Assembly (NCBI GenBank): GCA_040081265.1
Contig: JBEBGV010000010.1
Span: 1-64,000, forward strand
DNA from: JBEBGV01 sp040081265
GTDB lineage: Bacteria > Acidobacteriota > Vicinamibacteria > Vicinamibacterales > UBA2999
Reading direction: 5' to 3'
Length of the DNA: 64,000 bases
Within the stretch, counting starts at the first letter, position 1. Each line of letters begins with the position of its first letter. The notes beneath the pieces were generated by a model. That model did not search any database. It saw nothing but the letters and a program-made list of their open reading frames with translations, and was not told where the DNA came from. Shown piece by piece: positions 8,607 to 17,888 of the stretch. Made by a program: the position numbers and the translations under genes.

Positions 8607-10172
8607 ATGCAGACACTCCTCGGCATCATCGGCTGGGTCGGTTCCGCGCTCGTCTTCGGGGCGGTGGCGGTCAGGTTCCTTCGACCAGAGTGGGATCAAT
8701 ACGCCATCTACGCGGCCTGGGTCGGGCTGGCGTGCGTCGTCCTCTACACGCTGGGCCAGTGGCGCGACATCATCGCGTTCTTCAAGCGCCGACAGGCCCG
8801 CTACGGCGCGCTCGCCACCATCAGCGTGCTGGTCGCCCTGGGCATCGTCGGCGCGGTCAACTATCTTGCCGCGCGCGAAAACAAGCGCTGGGACCTGACC
8901 ACCACCAAGGCCAACAGCCTCTCGGAACAGACCGTCAAGGTGCTGCAGTCGCTCAAGGAGCCGGTGAAGTTCACCGTCTTCGAGCGGCAGACGAACATGG
9001 AGCAGTTCCGGCCGCGCCTCGACGAGTACGCGTATCAGTCGAGCCAGGTCTCGGCCGAGTACATCGACCCTGACACCAAGCCGGTCGTGGCTCGTGAGTA
9101 CCAGATCGACACCTACGGCACGGTCGTCGTCGAGTATCAGGGCCGGCGCGAACGCGCGGCGTCCTCGAGTGAGCAGGACCTGACCAACGCCGTGATCAAG
9201 GTGATGTCGGGGGAGGAACGGACCGTCTACTTCGTGCAGGGGCACGGTGAGAAGGATCCGGATCGGACCGAGCGTGACGGCTACAGCGCGACCATTGCCA
9301 CGCTCAAGCGCGATAACTACAAGGTGCTCAAGTTCGTTCTCGCCCAGCAGAAAGACGTGCCGTCAGACGCCACGGTGACCGTCATCGCTGGCCCGACGAG
9401 CGACCTGCTTCCTGAGGAACTCGAGGCACTCAAGCGCTATCTGGCCAACGCGGGCAAGCTGATGGTGATGCTCGATCCCATGCTCAAAGGGGAGGCGCTG
9501 CCGAATCTGCAGTCGCTGCTCCACGATTGGGGTGTCGACGTTCGTAACACCATCGTCGTCGACATCAGCGGTGCCACCAACGACCCGAGCATGGCGGTCG
9601 CCGCCAACTATCCGCCACATCCGCTGACGGACAGGTTCAGCACGCTGACGCTCTTCCCCGTTGCCCGTAGTCTCGACATCGTCTCCGGCGGGGTCAACGG
9701 GCACATCGCTCAGCCGCTGATCGAAACGAGCCAGCGCAGCTGGGCCGAGTCCAATCTCGCGTCCCTCAGCACCGGCGTGAAGCAGGAGACCGATCAGGGC
9801 GACGTGGCAGGCCCGCTCACGCTGGGCGCGGCGGTCTCGGCCCCCATCACCGACGCAGCGGCCCCGACACCGCCACCGGCAGACGGCACGGCGGAGGCCC
9901 CGAAGCGCGAAGCGCGCGTGGTGGTCTTCGGTGACTCCGACTTCCCGAGCAACGCCTACGGCGGCGTTGCCGGCAACCCCAACCTCTTTGCCAACGCCGT
10001 GAACTGGCTGGCCCAGCAGGAGGGCCTGATCGCCATCCGGCCGAAACCGGCCGACGATCGCCGCGTGGCGATGACCGCTCGTCAGATGCTCGGCGTCCAG
10101 CTCACCTCGGTGCTCGTACTCCCGGCGATGGTGATGATTGCGGGCATCTACTCCTGGTGGAAGCGACGGTAG
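8607..10172 (+). CDS. GldG-like ABC auxiliary membrane protein
   Basis: 521 aa. Three membrane segments lie in the first ~90 residues, then a large soluble domain, then one C-terminal membrane segment ending in Lys/Arg. RWDLTTTKANSLSEQT is the hallmark of the GldG / DUF7088-type family, where a DLT..K.NSLS stretch precedes the extracytoplasmic part. A proline/alanine-rich linker precedes RVVVFGDSDFPSN. The ATG at 8607 is chosen because it opens directly on the first membrane helix; a GTG at 8589 would add six residues and overlap the permease. It probably couples ABC transport to an envelope process. Confidence 0.8.
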   Translation: MQTLLGIIGWVGSALVFGAVAVRFLRPEWDQYAIYAAWVGLACVVLYTLGQWRDIIAFFKRRQARYGALATISVLVALGIVGAVNYLAARENKRWDLTTTKANSLSEQTVKVLQSLKEPVKFTVFERQTNMEQFRPRLDEYAYQSSQVSAEYIDPDTKPVVAREYQIDTYGTVVVEYQGRRERAASSSEQDLTNAVIKVMSGEERTVYFVQGHGEKDPDRTERDGYSATIATLKRDNYKVLKFVLAQQKDVPSDATVTVIAGPTSDLLPEELEALKRYLANAGKLMVMLDPMLKGEALPNLQSLLHDWGVDVRNTIVVDISGATNDPSMAVAANYPPHPLTDRFSTLTLFPVARSLDIVSGGVNGHIAQPLIETSQRSWAESNLASLSTGVKQETDQGDVAGPLTLGAAVSAPITDAAAPTPPPADGTAEAPKREARVVVFGDSDFPSNAYGGVAGNPNLFANAVNWLAQQEGLIAIRPKPADDRRVAMTARQMLGVQLTSVLVLPAMVMIAGIYSWWKRR

Positions 10173-10174
10173 CC

Positions 10175-11503
10175 ATGAAGCGCGCCGCATCAACCCTCAT
10201 CCTCGTCGTCGTCCTCGCCGGGCTCGGCGGCTACATCTACTTCGTCGAGAACAGGAAGCCGGCGACCGACCCCGACGCCAAGGCGAAAGCCTTCGAGGCC
10301 AAGTCTGAGGACATCGAGGAACTGCAGATCACCATCGCCGACGGCGGCACCTCGACGCTGAAGAAGATCGACGACCGCTGGCAGATTGTCGATCCCGTGC
10401 AGGCCGAGGCGGACAACTCCGAGATCAACAACATGGCGTCGAGCCTCGCCTCACTCGACGTGCAGCGTGTGGTGGACGAAACACCAGCCGACCTCGCGCC
10501 GTTCGGCCTGAGCGCACCGCACCTCGAAGTCGCGTTCCGGCTCAAGGGCCAGACCGCGTTTCAGCGTCTGCAGATCGGGGAGAAGACACCGACCGGCGGG
10601 GACGTCTACGTCAAGCGGCCCGACGAGAAGCGCGTCTTCCTGGTGTCGTCCTACGTTGACGACACCTTCAAGCGCACGACCTTCGACCTCCGTGACAAGA
10701 CGCTCCTCCGGTTCGACCGCGACAAGCTGACCGGTCTCGAACTCACCAACGCGAGCGGGACGATGCAGTTCGAGCGCAAGGGCGCCAACTGGATGTTCGT
10801 GAAGCCGCGGGCGATGCGGGCCGATTTCGCCGCTCTCGAGGGCGCCCTCACGAGCCTGTCGGCCACGCTGATGCAGAAGTACGTCGCCGACAGCGCCACA
10901 CCAGCCGAGCTCGCGCAGTATGGACTCAGCAGGCCATCGGCAACGGCGTCACTCGTCACGGGTGACTCGCGCGTGACGCTGGCACTCGGTCGCACTGACA
11001 ACGCAGAAACCTACGCGCGTGACCTGTCCAAGCCGGCCATCGTCATGGTCGCCCCGACCATCGTCGCGGACCTGAACAAGACGGTGAACGACTTCAGGCG
11101 CAAGGAACTCTTCGACCTGCGCACGTTCAGCGCGACACGCGTGGAGATTACGCGCGGCAGCGAGAAAATCGTGCTCGACAAAGCGACCGCCGACGGCAAG
11201 GAGACGTGGAAGAACGCCGCGGGCAAGGAGGTCGACGCCGTCAAGGTCAACGACCTGCTGACCAGGCTGTCGAACATCCGCGCGCAGAGCTTCGAGGACT
11301 CCACCGACTCGGCGCTGAAGACACCCGCACTTGTCGTCGCAGCTCAGTTCGGCGAGAACAAGGACGAGAACCGCAGTGAGACGGTCACGCTGGCACGATC
11401 GGGCGAGTCACTCGTCGGGAGCCGTCCAGACGAGCCAGGCACGCTGAAGATCGAGGGCACGCCGCTCGACGACATCCTCAAGGCGGTCGATGCGCTAAAG
11501 TAA
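10175..11503 (+). CDS. DUF4340-family protein
   Basis: 442 aa. One N-terminal membrane segment (STLILVVVLAGLGGYIYFV) is followed by a periplasmic region with repeated beta-rich units. The motif LAPFGLSAPHLEVAF recurs in weaker form as LAQYGLSRPSATASL, which is characteristic of DUF4340. This family almost always follows GldG-like proteins, as here, with a 2-nt gap after that stop. Function is unknown; it is presumably an envelope component of the same exporter. Confidence 0.8.
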   Translation: MKRAASTLILVVVLAGLGGYIYFVENRKPATDPDAKAKAFEAKSEDIEELQITIADGGTSTLKKIDDRWQIVDPVQAEADNSEINNMASSLASLDVQRVVDETPADLAPFGLSAPHLEVAFRLKGQTAFQRLQIGEKTPTGGDVYVKRPDEKRVFLVSSYVDDTFKRTTFDLRDKTLLRFDRDKLTGLELTNASGTMQFERKGANWMFVKPRAMRADFAALEGALTSLSATLMQKYVADSATPAELAQYGLSRPSATASLVTGDSRVTLALGRTDNAETYARDLSKPAIVMVAPTIVADLNKTVNDFRRKELFDLRTFSATRVEITRGSEKIVLDKATADGKETWKNAAGKEVDAVKVNDLLTRLSNIRAQSFEDSTDSALKTPALVVAAQFGENKDENRSETVTLARSGESLVGSRPDEPGTLKIEGTPLDDILKAVDALK

Positions 11504-11512
11504 GTTGCACGC

Positions 11513-12997
11513 ATGTGGACCCTGCCACGAGCTGCTGCCGTCGCCATCGTCCTGATGGCCGCGCAGTTCGCGACGCCGCAGGCCGCACAGACTCCAGACG
11601 CCCCGCCCTCTGCACGCGAGCAACTGGCGCGAGACATCGACGCCGTGCTCGCGTCCCCCGGTGTCACCCGCGGTACCTGGGGCATCGCGGTCCGCTCGCT
11701 CGATACCAGCGAGTCCATCTTCGAACACAACGCTCGGTCGCTGCTCGTTCCGGCGTCGGTGGCCAAACTCGCCGCCCTCGCCGCGGCGGTGGACGCGGTC
11801 GGCTGGGACTTCCGCTTCGAGACATCGCTCCGCGCGACCGGCGAGGTGGTCGATGGCGTCCTCCAGGGCGATCTGATCGTCGTCGGCTCCGGAGACCCGT
11901 CAATTGGTGGCCGGGCCGGCGAAGGGTTCGCTGCGTGGGTGGATGCGATCAAGCAGGCAGGCATCACACGGGTTGAAGGACGACTGATTGGCGACGATGA
12001 CGCCATTGATGAACCGCGGCCAGGAGCGATGTGGGCGTGGGACGACCTCGGTTACACGTCGGGGGCGCTGTTCGGCGCGCTCAACTACGGCGAGAACCGC
12101 ATGCTCGTCACGGTCGTCCCGGGTGAGCCCGGCACTCCGACAACGTTGAGCGTGCCTCCAGGTGCCGAAGACCGGCCGCTCATCAACCGCTCGACCACAG
12201 GCCCGGCAGGATCTCCCGCGCTCCTGTGGCCGGAACAGCGGCCCGGCGAGACCGCACTGACGATTGCGGGGAGCCTGCCTGCTGGCTCAGGGTCCATACG
12301 GATGTTCATCTCGGCCGGCGATCCGACGCGCTGGTTCGTCCGAACGCTCGGCCACGAACTTCGCACAGCCGGTATCGCTGTCTCCGGCGGTGCGATCGAC
12401 ATCGACGATCTGTCACCCAAGCCCGACCCGTCCAGCGGACGTGTGATCTACCTGCAGCAGTCCAGATCACTCGGCGAACTGGCGCGGCCGATGCTCAAAG
12501 ACAGCATCAACCTGTATAGCGAAGCCATCTTCCGCATGAGTACAGGGCTGACTGGCGGGCGGACCAACGACGAAGCACTGGAGGCACTGAAGGAGCGAAT
12601 GGTTTCGTGGGGCCTCGAAGCGGACGGACTTCAGGTTGTTGACGGCTCAGGATTGTCGCGCCGGGACGGCATTGCCGCCGACGCGCTGCTCGGCGTGCTG
12701 ACGCGCATGTTCGACCGGACGTTCGAGTCGCCGTGGATGACAGGACTCCCGATTGGCGGGCGTGATGGCTCGCTGGTCAATCGTCTCAAAGGGGGGCGGG
12801 CGGAGAGCAACGTGCGCGGGAAGACCGGCACGATGTCGAACATCCGTTCGCTGGCCGGCTACGTGTTCACGCGCGATCACGAGCCCCTGGCGTTTGTCAT
12901 CCTCGTCAACAACTTCGAAGGGACCGGCCAGCAGGCCCAGGCCGCGATCGACGCCATCGCTGAGAGATTGGCGAACTTCAGTCGCGCTGGTACGTAG
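11513..12997 (+). CDS. dacB: D-alanyl-D-alanine carboxypeptidase/endopeptidase, PBP4 (DacB) family
   Basis: 494 aa with an N-terminal signal peptide. All three penicillin-binding motifs are visible: PASVAK (SxxK, about residue 83), SIN in KDSINLYSE, and KTGT in VRGKTGTMSN. It acts in the periplasm on peptidoglycan cross-links and terminal D-Ala. The start ATG follows the DUF4340 stop by 9 nt. The stop codon TAG lies inside a REP element (tacgTAG), so the last residues are repeat-encoded. Confidence 0.88.
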   Translation: MWTLPRAAAVAIVLMAAQFATPQAAQTPDAPPSAREQLARDIDAVLASPGVTRGTWGIAVRSLDTSESIFEHNARSLLVPASVAKLAALAAAVDAVGWDFRFETSLRATGEVVDGVLQGDLIVVGSGDPSIGGRAGEGFAAWVDAIKQAGITRVEGRLIGDDDAIDEPRPGAMWAWDDLGYTSGALFGALNYGENRMLVTVVPGEPGTPTTLSVPPGAEDRPLINRSTTGPAGSPALLWPEQRPGETALTIAGSLPAGSGSIRMFISAGDPTRWFVRTLGHELRTAGIAVSGGAIDIDDLSPKPDPSSGRVIYLQQSRSLGELARPMLKDSINLYSEAIFRMSTGLTGGRTNDEALEALKERMVSWGLEADGLQVVDGSGLSRRDGIAADALLGVLTRMFDRTFESPWMTGLPIGGRDGSLVNRLKGGRAESNVRGKTGTMSNIRSLAGYVFTRDHEPLAFVILVNNFEGTGQQAQAAIDAIAERLANFSRAGT

Positions 12998-13053
12998 GCC
13001 GGGTCTGAAAGACCCGGCGTGCTCGGCGGGTCCTTCGGACCCGCCCTACGTAC
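12991..13053. repeat. REP-like pair (BIME), copy 3, supplying stop codons to both neighbours
   Basis: TACGTAGGCCGGGTCtgaaaGACCCGGC is followed after 6 nt by GGCGGGTCC-ttc-GGACCCGCC-CTACGTAC. The dacB TAG lies in the left TACGTAG and the alaX TAG lies at the right border. The element therefore sits exactly between two convergent reading frames. Confidence 0.85.
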
Positions 13054-14252
13054 TACGAACCTCCGAGTATCTCTTCGAGCAACCCCGACGCGGTCCAGAC
13101 AATCTGACGGACGTCGCCGGTCAGGCCGCCGCCCTGCGCCATGTCCGGCTTTCCCCCGCCCTTGCCCCCATACGACTCGATCAGGCGGCGCAGCACGGCC
13201 GCGGCATCGACGGACACGTCGGTCGAACGAGCGACGACAACCTGCGCGGGAGAGGACGCGGTGAAGAGCGCCGCGGCCACACCAGGCGACGCCGTCAGCG
13301 CCGCGGCCATCGACTTGAGACCCGCGGCGTCGTAATCGTCCATGGCGCGGACGACCAGGCGCACACCGCGCAGCACCTGAGCGCCTTCGAGCAGGCTGGC
13401 CGCCTCGTGCACGGCAAGGGTGTCCCGCAGCGTTCTGATGGTCTTGCGCTGGTCCTTCGACTCCTGCTGCAGCTTCTCGATCGATGAGGCCAGCTCAGCT
13501 GGCGCCACCGAGAGTACCCGTATGCTGTCGGCGACGGCGCCCCTCAAGAGGCGTTGCGAGCGCAGCGCCCGCCCGCCACACGCGAAGCTCACGCGTGCAC
13601 CACCCTTGAAGCGCTCGACGCCGAGCACGGCGATGATGCCGATCTCGCCGGTGCGCCGGACATGTGTTCCGCCGCAGGCGGACAGGTCGAAGTCCTTGAT
13701 GTCGATCAGGCGGAGCGTGCCCTCTCGAACCGATTCCTTCCTCAGGGGAAGGCGCAGCGCTTCTGCCGGCGATACGAACCGGACAGCGACGGGCTGATCG
13801 TCCCAGACCACACGATTGGCTTCCACCTCGACCCGTTCGAGATCACGAGGCGTGACTTCCCTGGCGACGTCGATCGTCGAGACGTCCTGGCCCATGTGAA
13901 AGCTGAGGGTCGGATTGTCCGAGACCCGTTCGAACGCGGCTGACAGGATGTGCTGACCCGTGTGCTGCTGCATGTGGTCGAAGCGACGATCCCAGTCGAT
14001 GCGCGCGCTCGCTGTCACGCCAGACGGCAGCGCGCTGTCGAGCACGTGCACCACCTCCTCGTCCACGTCAACGACGTCCATGACGCGACTGCTCCCGAGC
14101 ACGCCCGTGTCGAACGGCTGCCCGCCCGAGGTCGGATAGAACGCCGTGCGGTCGAGACAGACAGCCGGCTTTCCTTCGTGGTCGAAGCTGCGCGTCACCC
14201 TGGCCGAGAACTCGCGACACGTCGGGTCGGTGTAATAAATGCGATTGGTCAT
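13053..14252 (-). CDS. alaX: AlaX-type alanyl-tRNA editing hydrolase with DHHA1 domain
   Basis: 399 aa. It is a free-standing relative of the AlaRS editing half. Zinc ligands are in HTGQH (about residues 97-101) and CGGTH (about 192-196). A coiled segment follows, and the C-terminal DHHA1 domain ends in GGKGGGKPDMAQGG. It should hydrolyse Ser- or Gly-tRNA(Ala) in the cytoplasm. The ATG overlaps the queC stop by ATGA. The aminoacylation core of AlaRS is absent, so this is a long AlaX form, not a fragment. Confidence 0.88.
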   Translation of the reverse strand: MTNRIYYTDPTCREFSARVTRSFDHEGKPAVCLDRTAFYPTSGGQPFDTGVLGSSRVMDVVDVDEEVVHVLDSALPSGVTASARIDWDRRFDHMQQHTGQHILSAAFERVSDNPTLSFHMGQDVSTIDVAREVTPRDLERVEVEANRVVWDDQPVAVRFVSPAEALRLPLRKESVREGTLRLIDIKDFDLSACGGTHVRRTGEIGIIAVLGVERFKGGARVSFACGGRALRSQRLLRGAVADSIRVLSVAPAELASSIEKLQQESKDQRKTIRTLRDTLAVHEAASLLEGAQVLRGVRLVVRAMDDYDAAGLKSMAAALTASPGVAAALFTASSPAQVVVARSTDVSVDAAAVLRRLIESYGGKGGGKPDMAQGGGLTGDVRQIVWTASGLLEEILGGS

Positions 14253-14920
14253 GACACCGGGTCGGCCACGCCCGCTTCGCGGAAGCCAGCGGCGCGCAGC
14301 AGGCAGCTGTCACACCGGCCGCACGGGCGACCGTCTGGCGCCGGATCGTAGCAGCTGTGCGTCAGCCCGTAGTCGACGCCAAGCTCCAGCCCGCGCCTGA
14401 TGATGTCGGCCTTGCCCATGTGCTGCAGCGGGGCGCGAATCCTGAACGCGTGCCCCCGCACACCTTCAGCGGTGGCCAGCGACGCAAGGCGCTCGAATGC
14501 CGCAACAAACTCGGGACGGCAGTCCGGATAGCCCGAGTAGTCGAGCGCGTTCACGCCGATGACGATGTCGTGCGCGCCGAGGACCTCGGCCCAGCCAAGC
14601 GCGAGCGAGAGAAAGATGGTGTTTCGCGCCGGCACATACGTCGATGGAATCTCGTCCGGGATGATCGCGCGGTCCTTGGGGACGGGGGAATCCGAAGTCA
14701 GCGCCGAGCCGCCGAACGCCGACAGGTCGACATCGAGTTCGACATGCCGCTCGACGCCCAGGCGCGCGGCCACAGCACGGGCGGCTTCAAGTTCACGCGC
14801 ATGGCGCTGTCCGTAGCGCACGGTCAACGCGAACAGCCGGAACCCTTCGGCACGCGCGATCGCTGCCGCGGTGTAGGAATCGAGCCCTCCACTGAGGAGA
14901 ACAACTGCTGCAGCGTCCAT
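14249..14920 (-). CDS. queC: 7-cyano-7-deazaguanine (preQ0) synthase QueC
   Basis: 223 aa. The ATP-pyrophosphatase loop LLSGGLDSYTAA lies at the N-terminus. A zinc site at the C-terminus is formed by THSCYDP and CGRCDSCLLRAAGF. QueC converts CDG to preQ0 in queuosine synthesis. The gene sits 2 nt downstream of queE and overlaps alaX by 4 nt, giving a queE-queC-alaX unit. queA lies 18 kb away, in the window. Confidence 0.92.
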   Translation of the reverse strand: MDAAAVVLLSGGLDSYTAAAIARAEGFRLFALTVRYGQRHARELEAARAVAARLGVERHVELDVDLSAFGGSALTSDSPVPKDRAIIPDEIPSTYVPARNTIFLSLALGWAEVLGAHDIVIGVNALDYSGYPDCRPEFVAAFERLASLATAEGVRGHAFRIRAPLQHMGKADIIRRGLELGVDYGLTHSCYDPAPDGRPCGRCDSCLLRAAGFREAGVADPVS

Positions 14921-14922
14921 CG

Positions 14923-15564
14923 TTATACGCCGCGCGTCTGGGGATCCCAGATCACCTTGTGGATCTGCAGTTGGACGCGCACGGGCAACCGGTCAGCCAG
15001 AACCCATTCCGAAAGTACACGCGGGTCGAGCTCACCGTGCACGGGCGACAGGTGGATCGCCGACACGCGTTCAGCCAGGCCATGCCTGGCGATCACGTCC
15101 CTGGCGTAGTCGTAGTCCGCTCGATCCCTGACCACGAACTTGACCTCGTCGGTCGGGCGCAGGCGCTCGAAGTTGCTCCAGTCGTGACGCTGCGCTTCAC
15201 CGCTGCCCGGACACTTCACGTCCAGGATGGTGACCACGCTCGCGGGAACACGAGCGGTGTTGCGGTGTCCACCAGTCTCGAGCAGCACAGTCTTGCCCCG
15301 CTCGAGCAGGCGCTCCATGAGTGGGTACACCTCGTCCTGCAGCAGCGGCTCCCCGCCCGTAATCTCAACCAGCGGACAGTCAAATCGTTCCACCTCGGCG
15401 ATTACGTCATCGAGGGTCCGCTTGCCACCCTCGTGGAAGGCATAGGACGTGTCGCACCACGAGCAGCGAAGGTCGCACGCCGTCAGGCGGACGAACACGC
15501 AGCGCTGTCCGGCGTAGCTTGATTCGCCCTGCACGGAGTGGAAGATTTCGTTGATGGTCAACAT
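14923..15564 (-). CDS. queE: 7-carboxy-7-deazaguanine synthase QueE (radical SAM)
   Basis: 213 aa. The N-terminal FHSVQGE binds substrate. The radical-SAM cluster is C-x3-C-x2-C in LTACDLRCSWCDTSYAF. EITGGEPLLQ is the SAM-binding GGE motif. It makes CDG from carboxytetrahydropterin for QueC. The ATG is placed at MLTINEIFHS because it fits the family N-terminus and has GAGG 8 nt upstream; 16 further upstream codons are open but not conserved. The first gene of the queE-queC-alaX unit, divergent from the DUF72 gene with only 28 nt between. Confidence 0.92.
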   Translation of the reverse strand: MLTINEIFHSVQGESSYAGQRCVFVRLTACDLRCSWCDTSYAFHEGGKRTLDDVIAEVERFDCPLVEITGGEPLLQDEVYPLMERLLERGKTVLLETGGHRNTARVPASVVTILDVKCPGSGEAQRHDWSNFERLRPTDEVKFVVRDRADYDYARDVIARHGLAERVSAIHLSPVHGELDPRVLSEWVLADRLPVRVQLQIHKVIWDPQTRGV

Positions 15565-15592
15565 ACCTTGAGCCTCAGGTATTGTACCGTCC

Positions 15593-16594
15593 ATGGGTGT
15601 GAGGGTCGGCACCTCAGGCTGGAGCTATCCCTCTGGAGCGGGCAGGTGGAATGGTGTCTTCTACCCCGCCACGCGTTCAAAGCGCGCGGGCACCTCAGAT
15701 TTTGACGAGCTTCGCTACTACGCCGAGCACTTCGATACCGTCGAGGTCAATTCGACATTCTATCGACCCCCAACGCCGGAGATGACCCGCACCTGGGTCG
15801 CACGCACGCCGGCGAACTTCGAGTTTTCACTGAAGCTGTACCAGAAGTTCACGCACCCGCGCATGTTCAAGGACGCGGCCCTTCGCCGGACGCCCCTCGA
15901 CTCCGCTCGGGGCGGACACGCGCTCCTCGAGGCGCTCGCCACCGTCACGGCCAGCGACATCGACGAGTTCCGCACCGGCATCGACCCACTGGCCGAGGCC
16001 GGCAAGCTGGGCGTCCTGCTGGCCCAGTTCCCCGCCAGCTTCAAGGATGCTCCGGACGCGCGCGCCTACCTCGACGCGCTGCTCAGGTCATTCCCTGGCT
16101 ACCCGATCGCCGTCGAACTTCGTCACCGCAGCTGGAGCGATGCGCTGGGCGACACCCTGTCACTGCTCGGGCAGTACGGCGCGGCGCTGGCGCAGATCGA
16201 TGAGCCGAAGTTCCAGCTCTCGATTCGCCAGAACTACCTGCCCAATGTGGACACCTTCTACTACATGCGGCTGCACGGCAGAAACGCCGCGCAGTGGTGG
16301 CAGCACGAGAAGAGCGAGGACCGCTACAACTACCTGTACTCGGGCAGCGAACTGCAGGCGTTCTCGGACACCATTGCAGCCGCGGGCTCGCTCGTGAAGA
16401 AGTCGTACCTCTATCTGAACAACCACTTCTCGGCGAAGTCGGTGGTGAATGCCGTGATGCTCAAGGCCCAGATCGGACAGCCGATCGAGGGGGAGTACCC
16501 GCCCGAACTCGTCGAGCGCTACCCGGATATCGCCAACCTGGTCGTGACCAGCGCTCGCCCGGCTACGGCTGCCGTACGGTTATTCGCCGAATGA
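15593..16594 (+). CDS. DUF72 (YecE-like) protein
   Basis: 333 aa. It has the family signatures GTSGWSYPSG at the N-terminus, FDTVEVNSTFYRPP, and the late YLYLNNHFSAKS segment. The DUF72 fold is a TIM barrel whose biochemical role is unestablished. The last 32 nt overlap convergently with the cyclophilin gene. The product is cytoplasmic, with no signal peptide. Confidence 0.85.
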   Translation: MGVRVGTSGWSYPSGAGRWNGVFYPATRSKRAGTSDFDELRYYAEHFDTVEVNSTFYRPPTPEMTRTWVARTPANFEFSLKLYQKFTHPRMFKDAALRRTPLDSARGGHALLEALATVTASDIDEFRTGIDPLAEAGKLGVLLAQFPASFKDAPDARAYLDALLRSFPGYPIAVELRHRSWSDALGDTLSLLGQYGAALAQIDEPKFQLSIRQNYLPNVDTFYYMRLHGRNAAQWWQHEKSEDRYNYLYSGSELQAFSDTIAAAGSLVKKSYLYLNNHFSAKSVVNAVMLKAQIGQPIEGEYPPELVERYPDIANLVVTSARPATAAVRLFAE

Positions 16595-17144
16595 CGTCGG
16601 TCTCGACGAGCTTCTCGACGACGTCCATGCCGGAAATGACCTGCCCGAAGACGGTATAGCTGTTGTTCAGGCGCGGCGTCGGCGCCAGCGTGATGTACAT
16701 CTGGCTGTCACCACCCCGTGCGTCACCGGTGTGCGCGATGGCGACAGCGCCGCGGATGTGCGTACGTTTCGGGCTGAACTCACCCACGCCAATGGCCTTG
16801 CCGCTTCCCTGCGTACCCCAGCGGTCACGCTTCGACATGTCACGCGTCTGCGGGTCGCCGAACTGCACGACAAAACCCTTCACCACGCGGTGTACCCGCA
16901 GGCCGTTATAGAAGCGGCGATTGGCGAGCGCCAGGATGTGCTCGACCGTCTTCGGCGCTTCCTGAGGATAGGTTTCGATCTCGATCGTCCCCTTCACGGT
17001 TTCGATCACCAGCACCGGACCGGCACCGGCGGAGGTCTTCGCGGGTCCCGCAGCCCTGGCGCCAGCGGCCTGCGGTGCGCCGAGAACCAGCGCCGGCAAC
17101 GCCATACACGCACTGAGAACGACTCCGAATACCAGCTGACGCAT
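16563..17144 (-). CDS. Secreted cyclophilin-type peptidyl-prolyl isomerase
   Basis: 193 aa. A signal peptide (MRQLVFGVVLSACMALPALV) is followed by a linker and a compact cyclophilin domain: VKGTIEIETYPQEAPKTVE, FYNGLRVHRVVKGFVVQFGD with the catalytic Arg, and SQMYITLAPTPRLNNSYTVF. It probably assists folding in the periplasm. The ATG has AGGAG 6 nt upstream and shares one base with the nth stop (TGATG). The 3' end overlaps the DUF72 gene on the other strand. Confidence 0.88.
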   Translation of the reverse strand: MRQLVFGVVLSACMALPALVLGAPQAAGARAAGPAKTSAGAGPVLVIETVKGTIEIETYPQEAPKTVEHILALANRRFYNGLRVHRVVKGFVVQFGDPQTRDMSKRDRWGTQGSGKAIGVGEFSPKRTHIRGAVAIAHTGDARGGDSQMYITLAPTPRLNNSYTVFGQVISGMDVVEKLVETDVIRRITVRQP

Positions 17145-17779
17145 CAGTCTCTCCTTGTGACACCAATTCTTGGGCATTTCGCAGCGATCACGCAATCCCC
17201 GCAACGCGGACGGACGGGTCGGCAGACGTTCTGCCCCCACGTGACCAGATACAGGTTGATGAGCGGCCACCACCGCTGGTCAGTCGCCTTGTACAGCGCC
17301 TGTTCGGTGTCCTCGGGCATCGTTGTCTTCACCCAGCCGAGCCGATTCGAGATGCGGTGCACGTGGATGTCGACGCAGATGTTCTGCTGACTCTTGAAGG
17401 CCAGAATCAGCACCAGGTTGGCCGTCTTTCGGCCGACACCGGGCAGCGACACCAGTTCGTCCATGGTACCCGGCACTCGGCCGCCAAAGCGGGAGAGCAG
17501 CATCTCGCAGCACGCCTTCACGTGCTCTGCCTTGTTCCGGAAGAAGCTGACGGGATAGATCAGGCGTTCGATCTCCTTCACCGTCAGCTTCGCCATCGTC
17601 TTTGGCGTCTTTGCCGCCTTGAAGAGGCGCGTTGATGCTGCGTGCGTCGTCGCGTCCTGTGTTCGTGCCGACAGGAGCGTGGCGATGAGAATCTGGAAAG
17701 GGTCCTCTGCCTGGGATTCCGAGATCTTCTCGACCGCCGGCAGCTCGAGGCCAGTGATCGCGGCTGCAAGCGCCCGCAT
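17144..17779 (-). CDS. nth: Endonuclease III
   Basis: 211 aa from the chosen ATG. The helix-hairpin-helix is LPGVGRKTANLVL with the catalytic Lys, the catalytic Asp is in CVDIHVHRISNRLGW, and the C-terminal 4Fe-4S site is C-x6-C-x2-C-x5-C in CRPVRPRCGDCVIAAKC. It removes oxidised pyrimidines from DNA and cleaves the AP site. The frame stays open 20 codons further upstream through a REP element (reading MTRRYVGRVRRTRRAS), so the real start could be repeat-derived. No good ribosome binding site distinguishes the two. Confidence 0.9.
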   Translation of the reverse strand: MRALAAAITGLELPAVEKISESQAEDPFQILIATLLSARTQDATTHAASTRLFKAAKTPKTMAKLTVKEIERLIYPVSFFRNKAEHVKACCEMLLSRFGGRVPGTMDELVSLPGVGRKTANLVLILAFKSQQNICVDIHVHRISNRLGWVKTTMPEDTEQALYKATDQRWWPLINLYLVTWGQNVCRPVRPRCGDCVIAAKCPRIGVTRRD

Positions 17780-17799
17780 CACGGGAGTGACGCTGGCGC

Positions 17800-17868
17800 G
17801 GCGGGTCCTCCGGACCCGCCCTACGTACCGTCGGGTCATGTACGTAGGCCGGGTCGGAACGACCCGGC
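17800..17868. repeat. REP-like pair (BIME), copy 4
   Basis: GGCGGGTCC-tcc-GGACCCGCC-CTACGTAC is followed by GTACGTAGGCCGGGTCG-gaa-CGACCCGGC, with a third GTACGTAGG tail at 17877-17887. The left stem lies in the open upstream extension of nth and may supply its N-terminus. Confidence 0.85.
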
Positions 17869-17888
17869 GATACGACGTGTACGTAGGG

